DNA from: Lacticaseibacillus suibinensis
Lineage (GTDB): Bacteria > Bacillota > Bacilli > Lactobacillales > Lactobacillaceae
Assembly: GCF_003946175.1 (NCBI RefSeq)
Contig: NZ_RHOK01000013.1
Span: forward strand, 1 to 64,000
Reading direction: 5' to 3'
DNA: 64,000 nt
The translations under genes were made by a program, and so were the position numbers. Position 1 is the first letter of the stretch, and each line of letters begins with the position of its first letter. This document shows positions 34,606-42,762 of this stretch, piece after piece. The notes beneath the pieces were generated by a model, which was not told where the DNA came from, did not search any database, and was given only the letters and a program-made list of their open reading frames with translations.

Positions 34606-35044
34606 GGTTGTCCTCCGCATCTGGCAGCCCCAGTGCTTGGGCCGCCGCTTTCCAAGCCAAGGTGGCGCATTTGATGCGCGCCGGGAATTGGTGCACCCCT
34701 TTGAGCACCGCCGCATCCCCGAGCGCCGCTTCCGCCGGACTGTGACCGTCAATCACTAGCTCGGAAAAGTCACTCACCAGCTGCATCACTTGCGCCGGTG
34801 TTTGGCCGATAATGCGGTCGGTCATTAAACTGCCTGAAGCCTGCGAAATCGTGCAGCCACTGCCAGCAAAGGCAGCAGCAGTGATTTTGCCCCCTTGCAC
34901 TTGCAACTGCAAGGTCAGCACATCGCCGCAGCTGGGATTACGTACAGTGACGGCATAATCAGGCGCTGCCAGCGTGCCGTGATGGCGCGGGTGGCTCGCT
35001 TCGTCCAGAATGACTTGGCGATAAAGTTGATCCAATCTAGTCAT
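34598..35044 (-). CDS. sufU: SUF scaffold/sulfur acceptor SufU
   Basis: 148 aa. Zinc/sulfur-binding cysteines: C39 in NPSCGD, C64 in [12 protein letters not shown], and a third in RIKCATLAW near 126, the SufU pattern. SufU takes persulfide sulfur from SufS. I place the start at ATG 35044, which overlaps the sufS stop by 8 bp exactly like the other suf junctions. A TTG at 35050, 7 nt after GGGGG, is a credible alternative and would give the common MAM-type N-terminus. Confidence 0.94.
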   Translation of the reverse strand: MTRLDQLYRQVILDEASHPRHHGTLAAPDYAVTVRNPSCGDVLTLQLQVQGGKITAAAFAGSGCTISQASGSLMTDRIIGQTPAQVMQLVSDFSELVIDGHSPAEAALGDAAVLKGVHQFPARIKCATLAWKAAAQALGLPDAEDNHD

Positions 35045-36233
35045 TGCCAAGGAAAAACCCCCTTGCTTCCTGCACTGCCGCCGCTAACTGCGCCCCGTCC
35101 GCCGCTGTGTTGTACGCGCCAAAACTGGCGCGCACCGTTGCCGGCACGCCTAAGCGCGCCATCAGCGGCTGGGCGCAGTGATGCCCGGCCCGCACCGCAA
35201 TGTGCTGTTCATCGAGGAACGTGGCTAGATCATGCGGATGCACCCCGGTCAAATTAAAGCTGACGATGCCAATGCTGGCGTCACTGCCATACAGTACCAC
35301 GCCAGGAATAGCGGCCAAGGCCTGGCGCAGGGCTAGGACTTGACTGTGCTCCTGCTGGGCGATGGCGGCCGGGTCCTGCGCCATGAGCCAGGTAATCGCA
35401 GCCCCGAGGCCGTACACCCCAGCAATATTCGGGGTGCCCGCTTCAAACTTCAGCGGGCCCTCAGCCCATGTTGCACTTTGGTCCAGCACTTCATCGATCA
35501 TTTCTCCGCCGAACTGAATCGGTGGCATCTGTTCGAGCAGCGCTTCGCGACCGTAAAGTACGCCGATGCCAGTCGGGCCATACATTTTGTGTCCGGAAAA
35601 AGCATAGACATCGGCACCAAGGGCCTGCACATCAACGCTGAGATGGGCTACCGCCTGCGCGCCATCGACAATCAAGTAGCCGCCCACCGCGTGAATAGCC
35701 TGCGCCAATGGGGCCAGCGCCACTTCTCCGCCGCCTACATTCGTCACTTGCGCCAGCGCTAGTAACTTGGTGCGCGGCGTGATGAGTTGCGCCACCGCCG
35801 CGACATCGGTATCCCCAGTCGCGGTCACCGGCGCCACCACCAGTTTGGCTTGCAGGCGGTGGGCCAGCTGCTGCCAAGGCAGGAAGTTGCTATGGTGTTC
35901 GGCACCGGAAATAAGAATTTCATCCCCAGGCTTCACCACTTGCGGCCCAAAGCTGCTAGCCACCAGATTCAGGCCATCGGTGGTGCTACGGGTATAGACG
36001 ATTTCGCTGGGCTTGGCCGCATGAATAAAGCTGGCCACCTGCGCCCGCACCGCCTCGTATTGTTCCGTAGTTTCATACGCTAATTCGTACAAGCCGCGAT
36101 GGACATTGGCATTGGCGTTAACATAGTAGTCTTGTAGCGCCGTCAGGACGGCTTGCGGCTTTTGACTGGTTGCGGCACTATCCAGATAAACCAGGTCTGG
36201 ATGAGCAGCAAAAAAAGGAAATTGTTCACGCAT
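35037..36233 (-). CDS. sufS: Cysteine desulfurase SufS
   Basis: 398 aa, PLP-dependent group II desulfurase. YLDSAATSQKPQAVL at the N-terminus, PLP lysine in FSGHKMYGPTGIGVLYG near residue 213, catalytic cysteine in RAGHHCAQPL near 351. It mobilises sulfur from L-cysteine as persulfide and passes it to SufU. ATG 36233 overlaps the sufD stop by 8 bp (ATGCGTGA). The N-terminus starts directly MREQFPFF, slightly shorter than most relatives. Confidence 0.97.
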   Translation of the reverse strand: MREQFPFFAAHPDLVYLDSAATSQKPQAVLTALQDYYVNANANVHRGLYELAYETTEQYEAVRAQVASFIHAAKPSEIVYTRSTTDGLNLVASSFGPQVVKPGDEILISGAEHHSNFLPWQQLAHRLQAKLVVAPVTATGDTDVAAVAQLITPRTKLLALAQVTNVGGGEVALAPLAQAIHAVGGYLIVDGAQAVAHLSVDVQALGADVYAFSGHKMYGPTGIGVLYGREALLEQMPPIQFGGEMIDEVLDQSATWAEGPLKFEAGTPNIAGVYGLGAAITWLMAQDPAAIAQQEHSQVLALRQALAAIPGVVLYGSDASIGIVSFNLTGVHPHDLATFLDEQHIAVRAGHHCAQPLMARLGVPATVRASFGAYNTAADGAQLAAAVQEARGFFLGND

Positions 36234-37227
36234 CTGCCATCACCAAGGTTTCATCAATTTGTTTGAACAGGGCCTGCTTCAGTGCCGGGTCTGTAATTTC
36301 CAGCAGTCCACCTTCCAAGAAACCGCGTATCACGAGTCGCTTGGCCAGCGATTCTGGCAAGCCGCGGCTCATGAGATAATACAACTGGGTCCGGTCCACT
36401 CGCGTCACCGACGCCGCGTGGCCTGCTGTCACATCGTTTTCATCGATCAGCAAAATCGGATTGGCATCGCCGCGGGCCTTGCTGCCTAGCATCAGCACCC
36501 GATTTTCCTGCTGATTATCGCTGCCGCGTGCGCCTTTGATGATGTGGCCAATCCCATTAAAAATCAAATGCGCTTTGCCGACAATCACCCCACGCTGGTT
36601 GATATGTCCTTGCGTTTGCCGGCCGTTGTTGGTCATCGCGGTAGTGTACCCCACGTTCTGACTACCACTGGCCAGCACGCCGACATTGATGGTAGCCTGG
36701 CTGCCAGTGCCATTCAGATTCACCGTCAGTAAGCTGGCGCCACTGTTTTGCGCAAAACCAGCCACTGTCCAGTTGAGCTTGGCATGCTCGGCCAATTCAG
36801 CCGTCCGCTGCACAATCGCAGTTCGGGCGGTGAACGCGTCATAGGTCAGCCAATCAACCTCAGCGTTGGGCGCCAGTTCAAGCAAAATCCCCACGCCCAG
36901 CTGCAGGCCACTGGTCGCCCAACGGTCTTGCAGGCGCACATGGGCGCCGGCGCCGACATGCAAAATCACCAGCGCACTGCCGGTTTTGGGCCCTGCGACC
37001 TGCACCGGCGCCTCAGCGTGATAACCCGCCGGAATGAACACCTCAGTCACCTCCGGCGCGCCTAGCCACGCATCCACCGCCGACCGCACCGGCCAAGCGG
37101 CAGGCGTTTGACTCACAGTCACTGCTGAGTCGGCCTGCACTGTGGCGTGGTCAAAGGCATCCGGTGCCTGTTTCAAATAACGCGCCAAGGGGATCTTCGG
37201 CGTGTTCGGCAAGGTTAGCTCAGTCAT
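36226..37227 (-). CDS. sufD: Fe-S cluster assembly protein SufD
   Basis: 333 aa from ATG 37227 (GGTGAGG upstream), shorter than the 400+ aa of many SufD proteins, mostly by a reduced N-terminal region. SufB/SufD fold evident in LNGTGSQATINVGVLAS, HINQRGVIVGKAHLIFNGIGHI, SDNQQENRVLMLG, DENDVTAGHAASVTRVD and YYLMSRGLPESLAKRL. The HAA histidine block is kept. Partner of SufB and SufC. Overlaps sufC by 8 bp and sufS by 8 bp. Confidence 0.95.
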   Translation of the reverse strand: MTELTLPNTPKIPLARYLKQAPDAFDHATVQADSAVTVSQTPAAWPVRSAVDAWLGAPEVTEVFIPAGYHAEAPVQVAGPKTGSALVILHVGAGAHVRLQDRWATSGLQLGVGILLELAPNAEVDWLTYDAFTARTAIVQRTAELAEHAKLNWTVAGFAQNSGASLLTVNLNGTGSQATINVGVLASGSQNVGYTTAMTNNGRQTQGHINQRGVIVGKAHLIFNGIGHIIKGARGSDNQQENRVLMLGSKARGDANPILLIDENDVTAGHAASVTRVDRTQLYYLMSRGLPESLAKRLVIRGFLEGGLLEITDPALKQALFKQIDETLVMADA

Positions 37228-37987
37228 TGCCCTCACCTGCCTTGAGGTGTTCGTAGCCGGTTTCTTCCAGCTGGTGGGCCAGCTCTGGTCCGCCGGTTTC
37301 AATAATTTGGCCATCCTTCATGACATGCACGACATCCGGGGTGATGTAATCCAGCAGCCGTTCGTAGTGGGTGATGATCAGGGACGCGAAGTCAGCGCCG
37401 CGCATTTGGTTGACGCCATTGGCCACAATGCGCAAGGCATCAATATCAAGGCCGGAATCAATTTCATCCAACAGCGCCCAGTGCGGCTTAATCATCATCA
37501 GCTGCAGGATTTCGTTGCGCTTTTTTTCACCACCAGAAAAGCCCTGGTTCAAATAGCGGTCCGCCATATCCTCTGGCATCTTCAGCACCGCCATCGTCTC
37601 ATCTAACTGCTTGAGGTAAGCCATAATCGGGATGGGATTGTCTTCCGGCCGTCGGGCATTGATGGCCGCGCGAATGAACTCCGCATTCGTCACCCCATTG
37701 ATTTCCGCTGGGTACTGCATGCCCAAAAAAAGCCCCAGCCGCGCTCGCTCGTCCACCGGCAGGTCAACAATGCTTTGCCCGTCAATCAGGATATCGCCTT
37801 GGGTCACCAAATACCGCGGATTGCCCATCAGTGTTTCCGCCAACGTGGATTTACCATTCCCATTGGGGCCCATCAACGCGTGAATTTCACCACTGTTAAT
37901 AGTGAGATTAACCCCGCGCAAAATTTCCGGATGCTCTGGTTCTGCTTTGACTTTGACGTGTAAATCACGAATCTCTAGTGTGCTCAA
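37220..37987 (-). CDS. sufC: Fe-S cluster assembly ATPase SufC
   Basis: 255 aa ABC-type ATPase. Walker A GPNGNGKST, signature FSGGEKKRNEIL, Walker B WALLDEIDSGLDIDAL, switch His in IITHYERLLDY. The start is TTG 37987 after GGGGGT; there is no ATG in frame that leaves the N-terminal LEIRDLHVKV intact. First gene of sufCDSUB; the promoter must lie in the 70 bp before it, where a TACAAT (about 38012) could be the -10. Terminator-independent spacing to the protease gene upstream is only 68 bp. Confidence 0.96.
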   Translation of the reverse strand: MSTLEIRDLHVKVKAEPEHPEILRGVNLTINSGEIHALMGPNGNGKSTLAETLMGNPRYLVTQGDILIDGQSIVDLPVDERARLGLFLGMQYPAEINGVTNAEFIRAAINARRPEDNPIPIMAYLKQLDETMAVLKMPEDMADRYLNQGFSGGEKKRNEILQLMMIKPHWALLDEIDSGLDIDALRIVANGVNQMRGADFASLIITHYERLLDYITPDVVHVMKDGQIIETGGPELAHQLEETGYEHLKAGEGND

Positions 37988-38055
37988 CGGTTTACCCCCA
38001 AGAATACTAATTGTCTTTATTGTACGGCAGTTTGACCAACGAAAAAAGGCGCGGC

Positions 38056-38733
38056 TCACCGGCTGTAAATTGCCCGCAGCCCAGCCAAATCGGCCGGACT
38101 CAGCTTGGAGACATTGCGATCAGTCGGAAACATCACCGAATCCGGCGCAGTGCTGTGGGCTAGCCCCAAGGCATGCCCGAGTTCATGCACCGCTGTGGCC
38201 ACGTTCAAGCGCGAACGATAAGCCAAGTTTAAGCGGGCACTGGCATGGTTAACGGTGGCCTGCTTGGCCCCGGTCCAGCGGGTGATTTGCGGCCCGCCTA
38301 AGCCTAGAATCACCGCTTCACCATTCGTCTGCACCTTTTGGTAGCTGCTCAAGGTCAGGTGGTTGGTAAACTGCCCAGTGCTCCCCGGTGTCAGCTTGAC
38401 GATGTCGGTTTGGTTATAGATGTTGAGGGCGGCGGTAAAAAGCTGCTGGACGGTGCGGTCGGTATGCGGCGCAAACGAATAAGTGTAGCGCGCCGCCAAT
38501 TTTCCGGTCGGCACAATGGCTTCTTTCGCGGTAGCCGCGGTGCTCGCCGTGCTGGCTGAAGTGGTTGAGGACTGGTGAGGTGCCGCCTTCTCCGCACTCG
38601 GGGCCACCTGGCGCTTCACCCAACTGACCGCCGCACTCACCCCGTCTGCCACCCGCGTGTGCACCGCCGCTGGTAAACTGAAGTACAAGAAGGCACAACA
38701 AAGCAGCACAATCCACCCCCGGTGCTTCCGCAT
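38056..38733 (-). CDS. Secreted matrixin-like zinc metalloprotease
   Basis: 225 aa from ATG 38733 (GGAGGTGGTGA upstream). N-terminal signal or anchor segment (RGWIVLLCCAFLYFSLPAAV), a Ser/Thr/Ala-rich linker (about 45-75), then a compact peptidase domain with HELGHALGLAHS near residues 182-193, the HExxHxxGxxH zinc site of matrixins, and a downstream Met in DSVMFPTD that may be the Met-turn. Small extracellular or membrane-tethered proteases of this type occur in lactobacilli; the substrate is unknown. Separately transcribed from suf, on the same strand. Confidence 0.9.
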   Translation of the reverse strand: MRKHRGWIVLLCCAFLYFSLPAAVHTRVADGVSAAVSWVKRQVAPSAEKAAPHQSSTTSASTASTAATAKEAIVPTGKLAARYTYSFAPHTDRTVQQLFTAALNIYNQTDIVKLTPGSTGQFTNHLTLSSYQKVQTNGEAVILGLGGPQITRWTGAKQATVNHASARLNLAYRSRLNVATAVHELGHALGLAHSTAPDSVMFPTDRNVSKLSPADLAGLRAIYSR

Positions 38734-38800
38734 GTCACCACCTCCCTGCTTGTCGTTCCATTCTAACGAAGAATACCACCTCGGTAAAGCTGGATGCAAA

Positions 38801-38827
38801 AGAGGATGTGAGCAAGTCACATCCTCT
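38801..38827 (-). terminator. Terminator of the metQNI transcript
   Basis: Perfect 11-bp stem agaggatgtga / tcacatcctct with loop gcaag; on the minus strand TTTT follows. It lies about 200 bp past metI, after the structured repeats, so the repeats would be part of the metI 3' UTR. Confidence 0.8.
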
Positions 38828-38861
38828 GCAATGGTGCGATGGCGTTAAAGTGCTGGTAATC

Positions 38862-39027
38862 GGCTACCTGCTTGGCTAAGCGCGACCTTGCTCCGTAGCC
38901 TGTAGTTGCACTGCGCGAGGCCAACGCCCGAGCCAATAGCTACACACCAGACCTCACCAGCTAAAAACGCTGGCAAGGCCTGGTGCTAGGCTATTGGTCA
39001 GGCTAAGTACGGCCTTGCTCCGTAGCC
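38862..39027 (-). repeat. 127-bp structured repeat array in the metI 3' region (one full, one partial unit)
   Basis: The full unit spans 38901-39027 and starts, on the minus strand, at the base right after the metI TAA. A partial second copy (38862-38900) repeats its start GGCTACGGAGCAAGG. Contains a long hairpin with arms 38945-38961 and 38969-38985 and a second hairpin gttgca ... ccaac. Homologous to the array at 53832-54116. Confidence 0.8.
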
Positions 39028-39714
39028 TTAGTGATGCAGTCGTTTCGCGAATAAATCCCCGATAAACTGAATCAGGAACACCAGGATCAAGATGAAGATC
39101 ATGGCCACCCAGGTGACGTCGTTTTGGAAGCGTTGGTAACCTACCGCAATGGCCAAGTTACCTAAGCCACCGCCGCCAACTGCGCCGGCCATGGCAGTGA
39201 GACCAATGACACTGATGATGGTCAAGACACCGACACGAATCAGTTCGCTCAGGCCTTCGCGCAGGTAAACGCGAAAGACAATGGCGGCTGGGGACAGGCC
39301 CATGGCTTCAGCCGCCTCAATCACCCCAGGGTCAATCGTCAGCAAGGCGTTTTGGACCTGCCGCGCAAAGAATGGCGTGGTGCCCAGCACCAGTGGCACC
39401 AAAGCGGCGGTCGGGCCGATGCCGGTGCCCACAATCAGGCGCGTAAAAGGATTCAGCACCGCCAGCAAAATAATGAAGGGAATGGCCCGGAAGATGTTGA
39501 CGATTTTGTCCAAAATCCAGTACACCGGACGGTTCGCCAGTAAGCCATGATCATCGGTCAGCACCAAGAAAATGCCAATTAAAATGCCGAGGACACCAGC
39601 GATCAACGCCGTGAAGAAGGTCATGTACAGCGTTTGACCAATGGATTGGGTCACCCCACCATCACCGGTCCAAATCGGAATCACGTTAGGGAAGAGTTTT
39701 TCGATAATGTTCAT
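39028..39714 (-). CDS. metI: Methionine ABC transporter permease MetI
   Basis: 228 aa, five or six membrane helices. Permease EAA-type loop: [33 protein letters not shown] (recognised as [10 protein letters not shown] near residue 135). Also [13 protein letters not shown]. Forms the MetNIQ importer for methionine and its derivatives. ATG 39714 overlaps the metN stop by 4 bp (ATGA), so the genes are coupled. The stop codon is followed directly by the structured repeat array. Confidence 0.96.
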   Translation of the reverse strand: MNIIEKLFPNVIPIWTGDGGVTQSIGQTLYMTFFTALIAGVLGILIGIFLVLTDDHGLLANRPVYWILDKIVNIFRAIPFIILLAVLNPFTRLIVGTGIGPTAALVPLVLGTTPFFARQVQNALLTIDPGVIEAAEAMGLSPAAIVFRVYLREGLSELIRVGVLTIISVIGLTAMAGAVGGGGLGNLAIAVGYQRFQNDVTWVAMIFILILVFLIQFIGDLFAKRLHH

Positions 39715-40817
39715 GCTTGCTCTCCTTCCTGATCGGCGCTCAGATGCTGAACGGTGACGTCACTTTGCTGCAAATAATCAAAGGCCCGGTCAAGGTCCGT
39801 CTGCGTCCCACTCAGCACCACCAACAGATTACCAAAAGGGGTGCCTTGCAGGATTTGGATATCCCCAAACAAGATGTTGGCGGTCACGTTGTACGTCTTA
39901 AACAAGGTCGCCACCAGCGGCTGATCGGTCGAGGCGCCGACATAAGTCAGGCGCACCAGTTGATCTGGCGCCTGCAAGTCGCGCACTGCCGGCTGTTTGC
40001 GCACTGCCGCAATGGCACTTTCGATTTGAATGGTGGTGTCGATGAAGTCCTTGGTTAGCTGTTCATGCGGCTGGGCAAAAATCTGCAGCAACGTGCCGCG
40101 TTCAATGATGCGGCCTTCATCCATCACGGCGACCTTGTTACAGATCTGCCTGACGGCTTCCATTTCGTGGGTAATGAGCACAATGGTCAACCCCAACTTC
40201 TGGTTCAAATGTACCAGCAAGTCGAGAATGGAAGAGGTGGTTTTGGGATCCAGCGCGGAAGTCGCTTCGTCTGAAATCAGAATTTCTGGATCTGAGGCTA
40301 ACGCCCGAGCAATCCCCACGCGCTGCTTTTGGCCCCCAGACAGTTCATTCGGATAAGCCGTCGCCCGATCAGCCAGCCCTACCAACTCCAGCAGGTCGCT
40401 GACTTTCTGGTTGATTTCACTTTTCTTGATCTTGCGCCACACTTTTTGGCCATCGGCCGTCGTTTCGGTGACGTTCGTGCCTTTCAGCGGAAAGGCCACG
40501 TTGTCGGCAATGGTGCGTGAATTCATCAAGTTGAAATGCTGAAAAATCATGCCGATGCGCCGACGCTCCTGTCGTAGCTTGGCGGCATCCAGCTTCAGCA
40601 TATCTTGCCCCAGCACCGACACCGTGCCACTGGTTGGTCGCTGCAACAAATTAATGGTACGCACCAACGTTGACTTCCCAGCGCCTGAATACCCGACAAT
40701 CCCGTAGATATCACCGCGTTCAACCGTCAAATCGACATGATCGACGGCGTGCACGCTGCGAGTTTTCTCTTTGAATTCGACATCCACTTGCTTCAATGTG
40801 ATTAACGGCTCTGCCAT
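39711..40817 (-). CDS. metN: Methionine ABC transporter ATP-binding protein MetN
   Basis: 368 aa. Walker [10 protein letters not shown] near residue 39, signature [15 protein letters not shown], Walker [15 protein letters not shown], switch His in LITHEMEAV. The C-terminal about 100 residues ([24 protein letters not shown]) form the NIL domain that senses intracellular methionine in this transporter family. Cytoplasmic ATPase of MetNIQ. ATG 40817 has GAGGTAA upstream. It lies between metQ and metI under the T-box. Confidence 0.96.
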   Translation of the reverse strand: MAEPLITLKQVDVEFKEKTRSVHAVDHVDLTVERGDIYGIVGYSGAGKSTLVRTINLLQRPTSGTVSVLGQDMLKLDAAKLRQERRRIGMIFQHFNLMNSRTIADNVAFPLKGTNVTETTADGQKVWRKIKKSEINQKVSDLLELVGLADRATAYPNELSGGQKQRVGIARALASDPEILISDEATSALDPKTTSSILDLLVHLNQKLGLTIVLITHEMEAVRQICNKVAVMDEGRIIERGTLLQIFAQPHEQLTKDFIDTTIQIESAIAAVRKQPAVRDLQAPDQLVRLTYVGASTDQPLVATLFKTYNVTANILFGDIQILQGTPFGNLLVVLSGTQTDLDRAFDYLQQSDVTVQHLSADQEGEQA

Positions 40818-40854
40818 ACTTTACCTCATTTCTCGACGAACGCGTTGCAACTGG

Positions 40855-41670
40855 TTACCAAGCAGGAATAACGGCGCCTTTGTAGTACTTCTTCAGCAAC
40901 TTAGCAGTGCGCTGCGTTTCATATGCTTTAACAATCTTCTGGTAAGTCTTGTTCTTCTTATCAGCTGCGGACTTAGCAGCGATAATGTTGATCCAAGGCT
41001 TGGACTTGGCACTGAGCTTTTCCACCGAAATGGCATCGGCAGGCTTGAGGTTTGCGGCAACGGCGATATCGTTGTTGACGATGGCCGCATCCACATCATT
41101 CAAGCTACGCGCGGTTTGCGCGGAGTCCAGTTCCGTAATCTTCAGGTCCAACTTGTTTTCGGTGATATCGTGAATCGTTGGGGTGGCGACGTCCTTGACT
41201 TTGATAATACCGTTAGCAGCCAACAGGTCCAGGGCTCGGCCTTCGTTGGAGACATCATTTGGCACAGACACGGTGTCGCCCTTCTTCAGGTCTTTCAGCG
41301 ACTTGATCTTGTTGGAGAAGGCACGCATTGGCCCGATGTAGGTGTTACCAATTGCGGTCAGCTTTTCGTTGTGCTTCTTGTTCCAAGTGTTCAAAAAGTC
41401 GTTGTGCTGGAAGGAATTCAACTGAATATCGCCATCTTGCAAGGCTTGGTTCGGCGTGTTGTATTCGGTGAATTGAACCAGTTTGATTTTGACGTCTTCT
41501 TTGGCGAGGCGTTTTTGAATGTCCTTCCAAATTTCAACGTCGGTACTCATGATCCCGACTTTGACCGTCTTTGGGGTTTGAGTCGTTGACTTGTTGCTGC
41601 CACATGCAGCTAAAGCGAGCACTGGTAAGGCCAAGGCCGCCGTTAAGGCCAGTTTCTTGAACAATTTCAT
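40855..41670 (-). CDS. metQ: Methionine-binding lipoprotein MetQ (NlpA family)
   Basis: 271 aa. Lipoprotein signal peptide with lipobox LAAC, Cys at residue 23. NlpA family blocks: KVGIMSTDVEIWKDI, VQFTEYNTPNQALQDGDIQLNSFQH, GDTVSVPNDVSNEGRAL. Binds methionine outside the membrane and delivers it to MetNI. ATG 41670 follows TTGGAGGAA. First gene of the metQNI operon, whose leader carries a methionine T-box (41697-41975). Confidence 0.96.
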   Translation of the reverse strand: MKLFKKLALTAALALPVLALAACGSNKSTTQTPKTVKVGIMSTDVEIWKDIQKRLAKEDVKIKLVQFTEYNTPNQALQDGDIQLNSFQHNDFLNTWNKKHNEKLTAIGNTYIGPMRAFSNKIKSLKDLKKGDTVSVPNDVSNEGRALDLLAANGIIKVKDVATPTIHDITENKLDLKITELDSAQTARSLNDVDAAIVNNDIAVAANLKPADAISVEKLSAKSKPWINIIAAKSAADKKNKTYQKIVKAYETQRTAKLLKKYYKGAVIPAW

Positions 41671-41696
41671 TTTCTATTCCTCCAATTTTTTGAGCG

Positions 41697-41975
41697 AAAC
41701 AAAAAGTCCGCTTCTAACAGCTTGTTAGAAGCGGACTAACCGCGGTACCATTCTAATTCACTAGTCAAAAAGACTAGCCTCACTAACGGGCTATCACCCG
41801 CGTGCAAGATAATGGTTGCCACCCATTGCCGCCTTGCCAGTGCACTGGTTCGGGACACCGATCCGTGAGCCATTCTCGGCCTCGCGCGCTACCCTGCTCT
41901 CAGCAGTTGCAGGTTTTCTGTACAGTCTAGCGTGGCTTCTCTCTCACATCGTTCGTTTGCTCTTTAGAATAACTA
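41697..41975 (-). promoter_or_regulatory. T-box riboswitch (methionine) upstream of metQNI
   Basis: The leader contains the canonical T-box AGAATGGTACCGCGG (about 41752-41738). Stem I begins with GATGTGAGAGAGAAG; GTGAG can pair with CTCAC just after gagaATGg, which places AUG (41873-41871) as the specifier codon. A terminator hairpin follows (41699-41738). Uncharged tRNA-Met would favour antitermination and import of methionine. Confidence 0.9.
41699..41738 (-). terminator. T-box-controlled terminator
   Basis: gtccgcttctaaca / tgttagaagcggac stem with a 4-base loop and TTTTTG after it, directly following the T-box sequence. The T-box overlaps the 5' side in the antiterminator state. Confidence 0.88.
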
Positions 41976-41976
41976 G

Positions 41977-42005
41977 AGTTTACTGAGTTCGCCTGGCAGT
42001 GTCAA
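41977..42005 (-). promoter_or_regulatory. Promoter of metQNI
   Basis: -35 TTGACA (42005-42000), 17-bp spacer, -10 TAAACT (41982-41977), directly in front of the T-box leader. Confidence 0.8.
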
Positions 42006-42060
42006 CCTTAAAATTAAAAATATCTGAGAAACATTTTCATGCTTGCCGTGACTCGGCCAG

Positions 42061-42437
42061 CTAAGTGCGCCGAATCAACGTCTCAATCTGATCGGCCGCT
42101 GCCGCAAAAGCGTCGGCGCGCGCTGCGCCTTGCACCTGCGCAAGGTCAGCCAGCGGCCAGTGCAAAGCACGCGTTGTTGCCGGCAGCACCGGACAGTGAT
42201 CCCTAGCATCCCCGCGTAGCGTGACCAACACATCACTGCGGTTTAATCGATTGGCTTGGCCTGCGCGTGAGCCCAGTCGATGCCGCGTTTGGCCAACGTC
42301 TGGACCGTCCTGGGATCCACAGGGGTCGGCTGCACGCCGGCGCTTTGCACGCGCCAGCCGGGCAGCAACTGTTGGGTGAGCGCCTCGGCCAGTTGGCTCC
42401 GGCACGCATTGCCTGTACATCAAAAGTATACCTGCAT
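42061..42437 (-). pseudogene. arsC: ArsC-type (LMW-phosphatase fold) arsenate reductase, broken
   Basis: ATG 42437 follows GGAGGG. Translation gives MQVYF, TGA (42422-42420), then CTGNACRSQLAEALTQQL, the CxxxxxxR phosphatase loop of thioredoxin-linked arsenate reductases, and continues through SAGVQPTPVDPRTVQTLAKRG. The frame ends at GAT TAA after AKPI (about 42245), but the family sequence resumes in another frame as SDVLVTLRGDARDHCPVLP and reads to the stop at 42061. So one nonsense codon and one frameshift. The site before the catalytic Cys is normally hydrophobic (Leu/Val), so a TTA to TGA change is the simple reading. Confidence 0.85.
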
Positions 42438-42455
42438 GGCAAGCCCTCCATGGGG

Positions 42456-42746
42456 TTAAGCCTTTAGCGTCACAACCCAGTTGGCGCTATGCGCCGCTTC
42501 GTTGAGCAGGCTTGGATCATCCACGGCCGCTTCATTGACCGCGACCACGGTGCCACTCACCGGTGCGTCCAGATCGAGCACCGTTTTCTCCGCTTCAACG
42601 TTCATAAAGGCGTGACCAGCGGTAAGTCGTGTGCCGATTTTCGGTAACTCCACAAATTTAATTTTGCCCATTGTCTGCTGAGCGTCAGCGGTTAAGCCCA
42701 ACGTAATCGTGTCATGTTGCTTTTCTTGCCAAAAATTTTCTGTCAT
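42456..42746 (-). CDS. gcvH: GcvH-like lipoyl-domain protein
   Basis: 96 aa, shorter than classic GcvH (about 125 aa). The lipoyl acceptor motif is VEAEKTVLDLDAPVSGTVVAVN with probable lipoyl lysine K54. ITLGLT at the N-terminus and LLNEAAHSANWVVTLK at the end fit the H-protein fold. No glycine cleavage T or P genes are in the window, so it may act as a lipoyl carrier or in a signalling or redox role, as proposed for GcvH-like proteins of Gram-positive bacteria (inference). ATG 42746 follows AAGGAGA. It lies 17 bp after rodA and directly before the arsC remnant. Confidence 0.87.
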   Translation of the reverse strand: MTENFWQEKQHDTITLGLTADAQQTMGKIKFVELPKIGTRLTAGHAFMNVEAEKTVLDLDAPVSGTVVAVNEAAVDDPSLLNEAAHSANWVVTLKA

Positions 42747-42762
42747 GACCCATTCTCCTTGC

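Noticed and set aside
42420-42422. Selenocysteine or readthrough at the TGA in arsC
   Set aside because: The family residue there is hydrophobic, not cysteine. A second frameshift lies downstream, and no SECIS-like or Sec genes are seen. A pseudogene is simpler.
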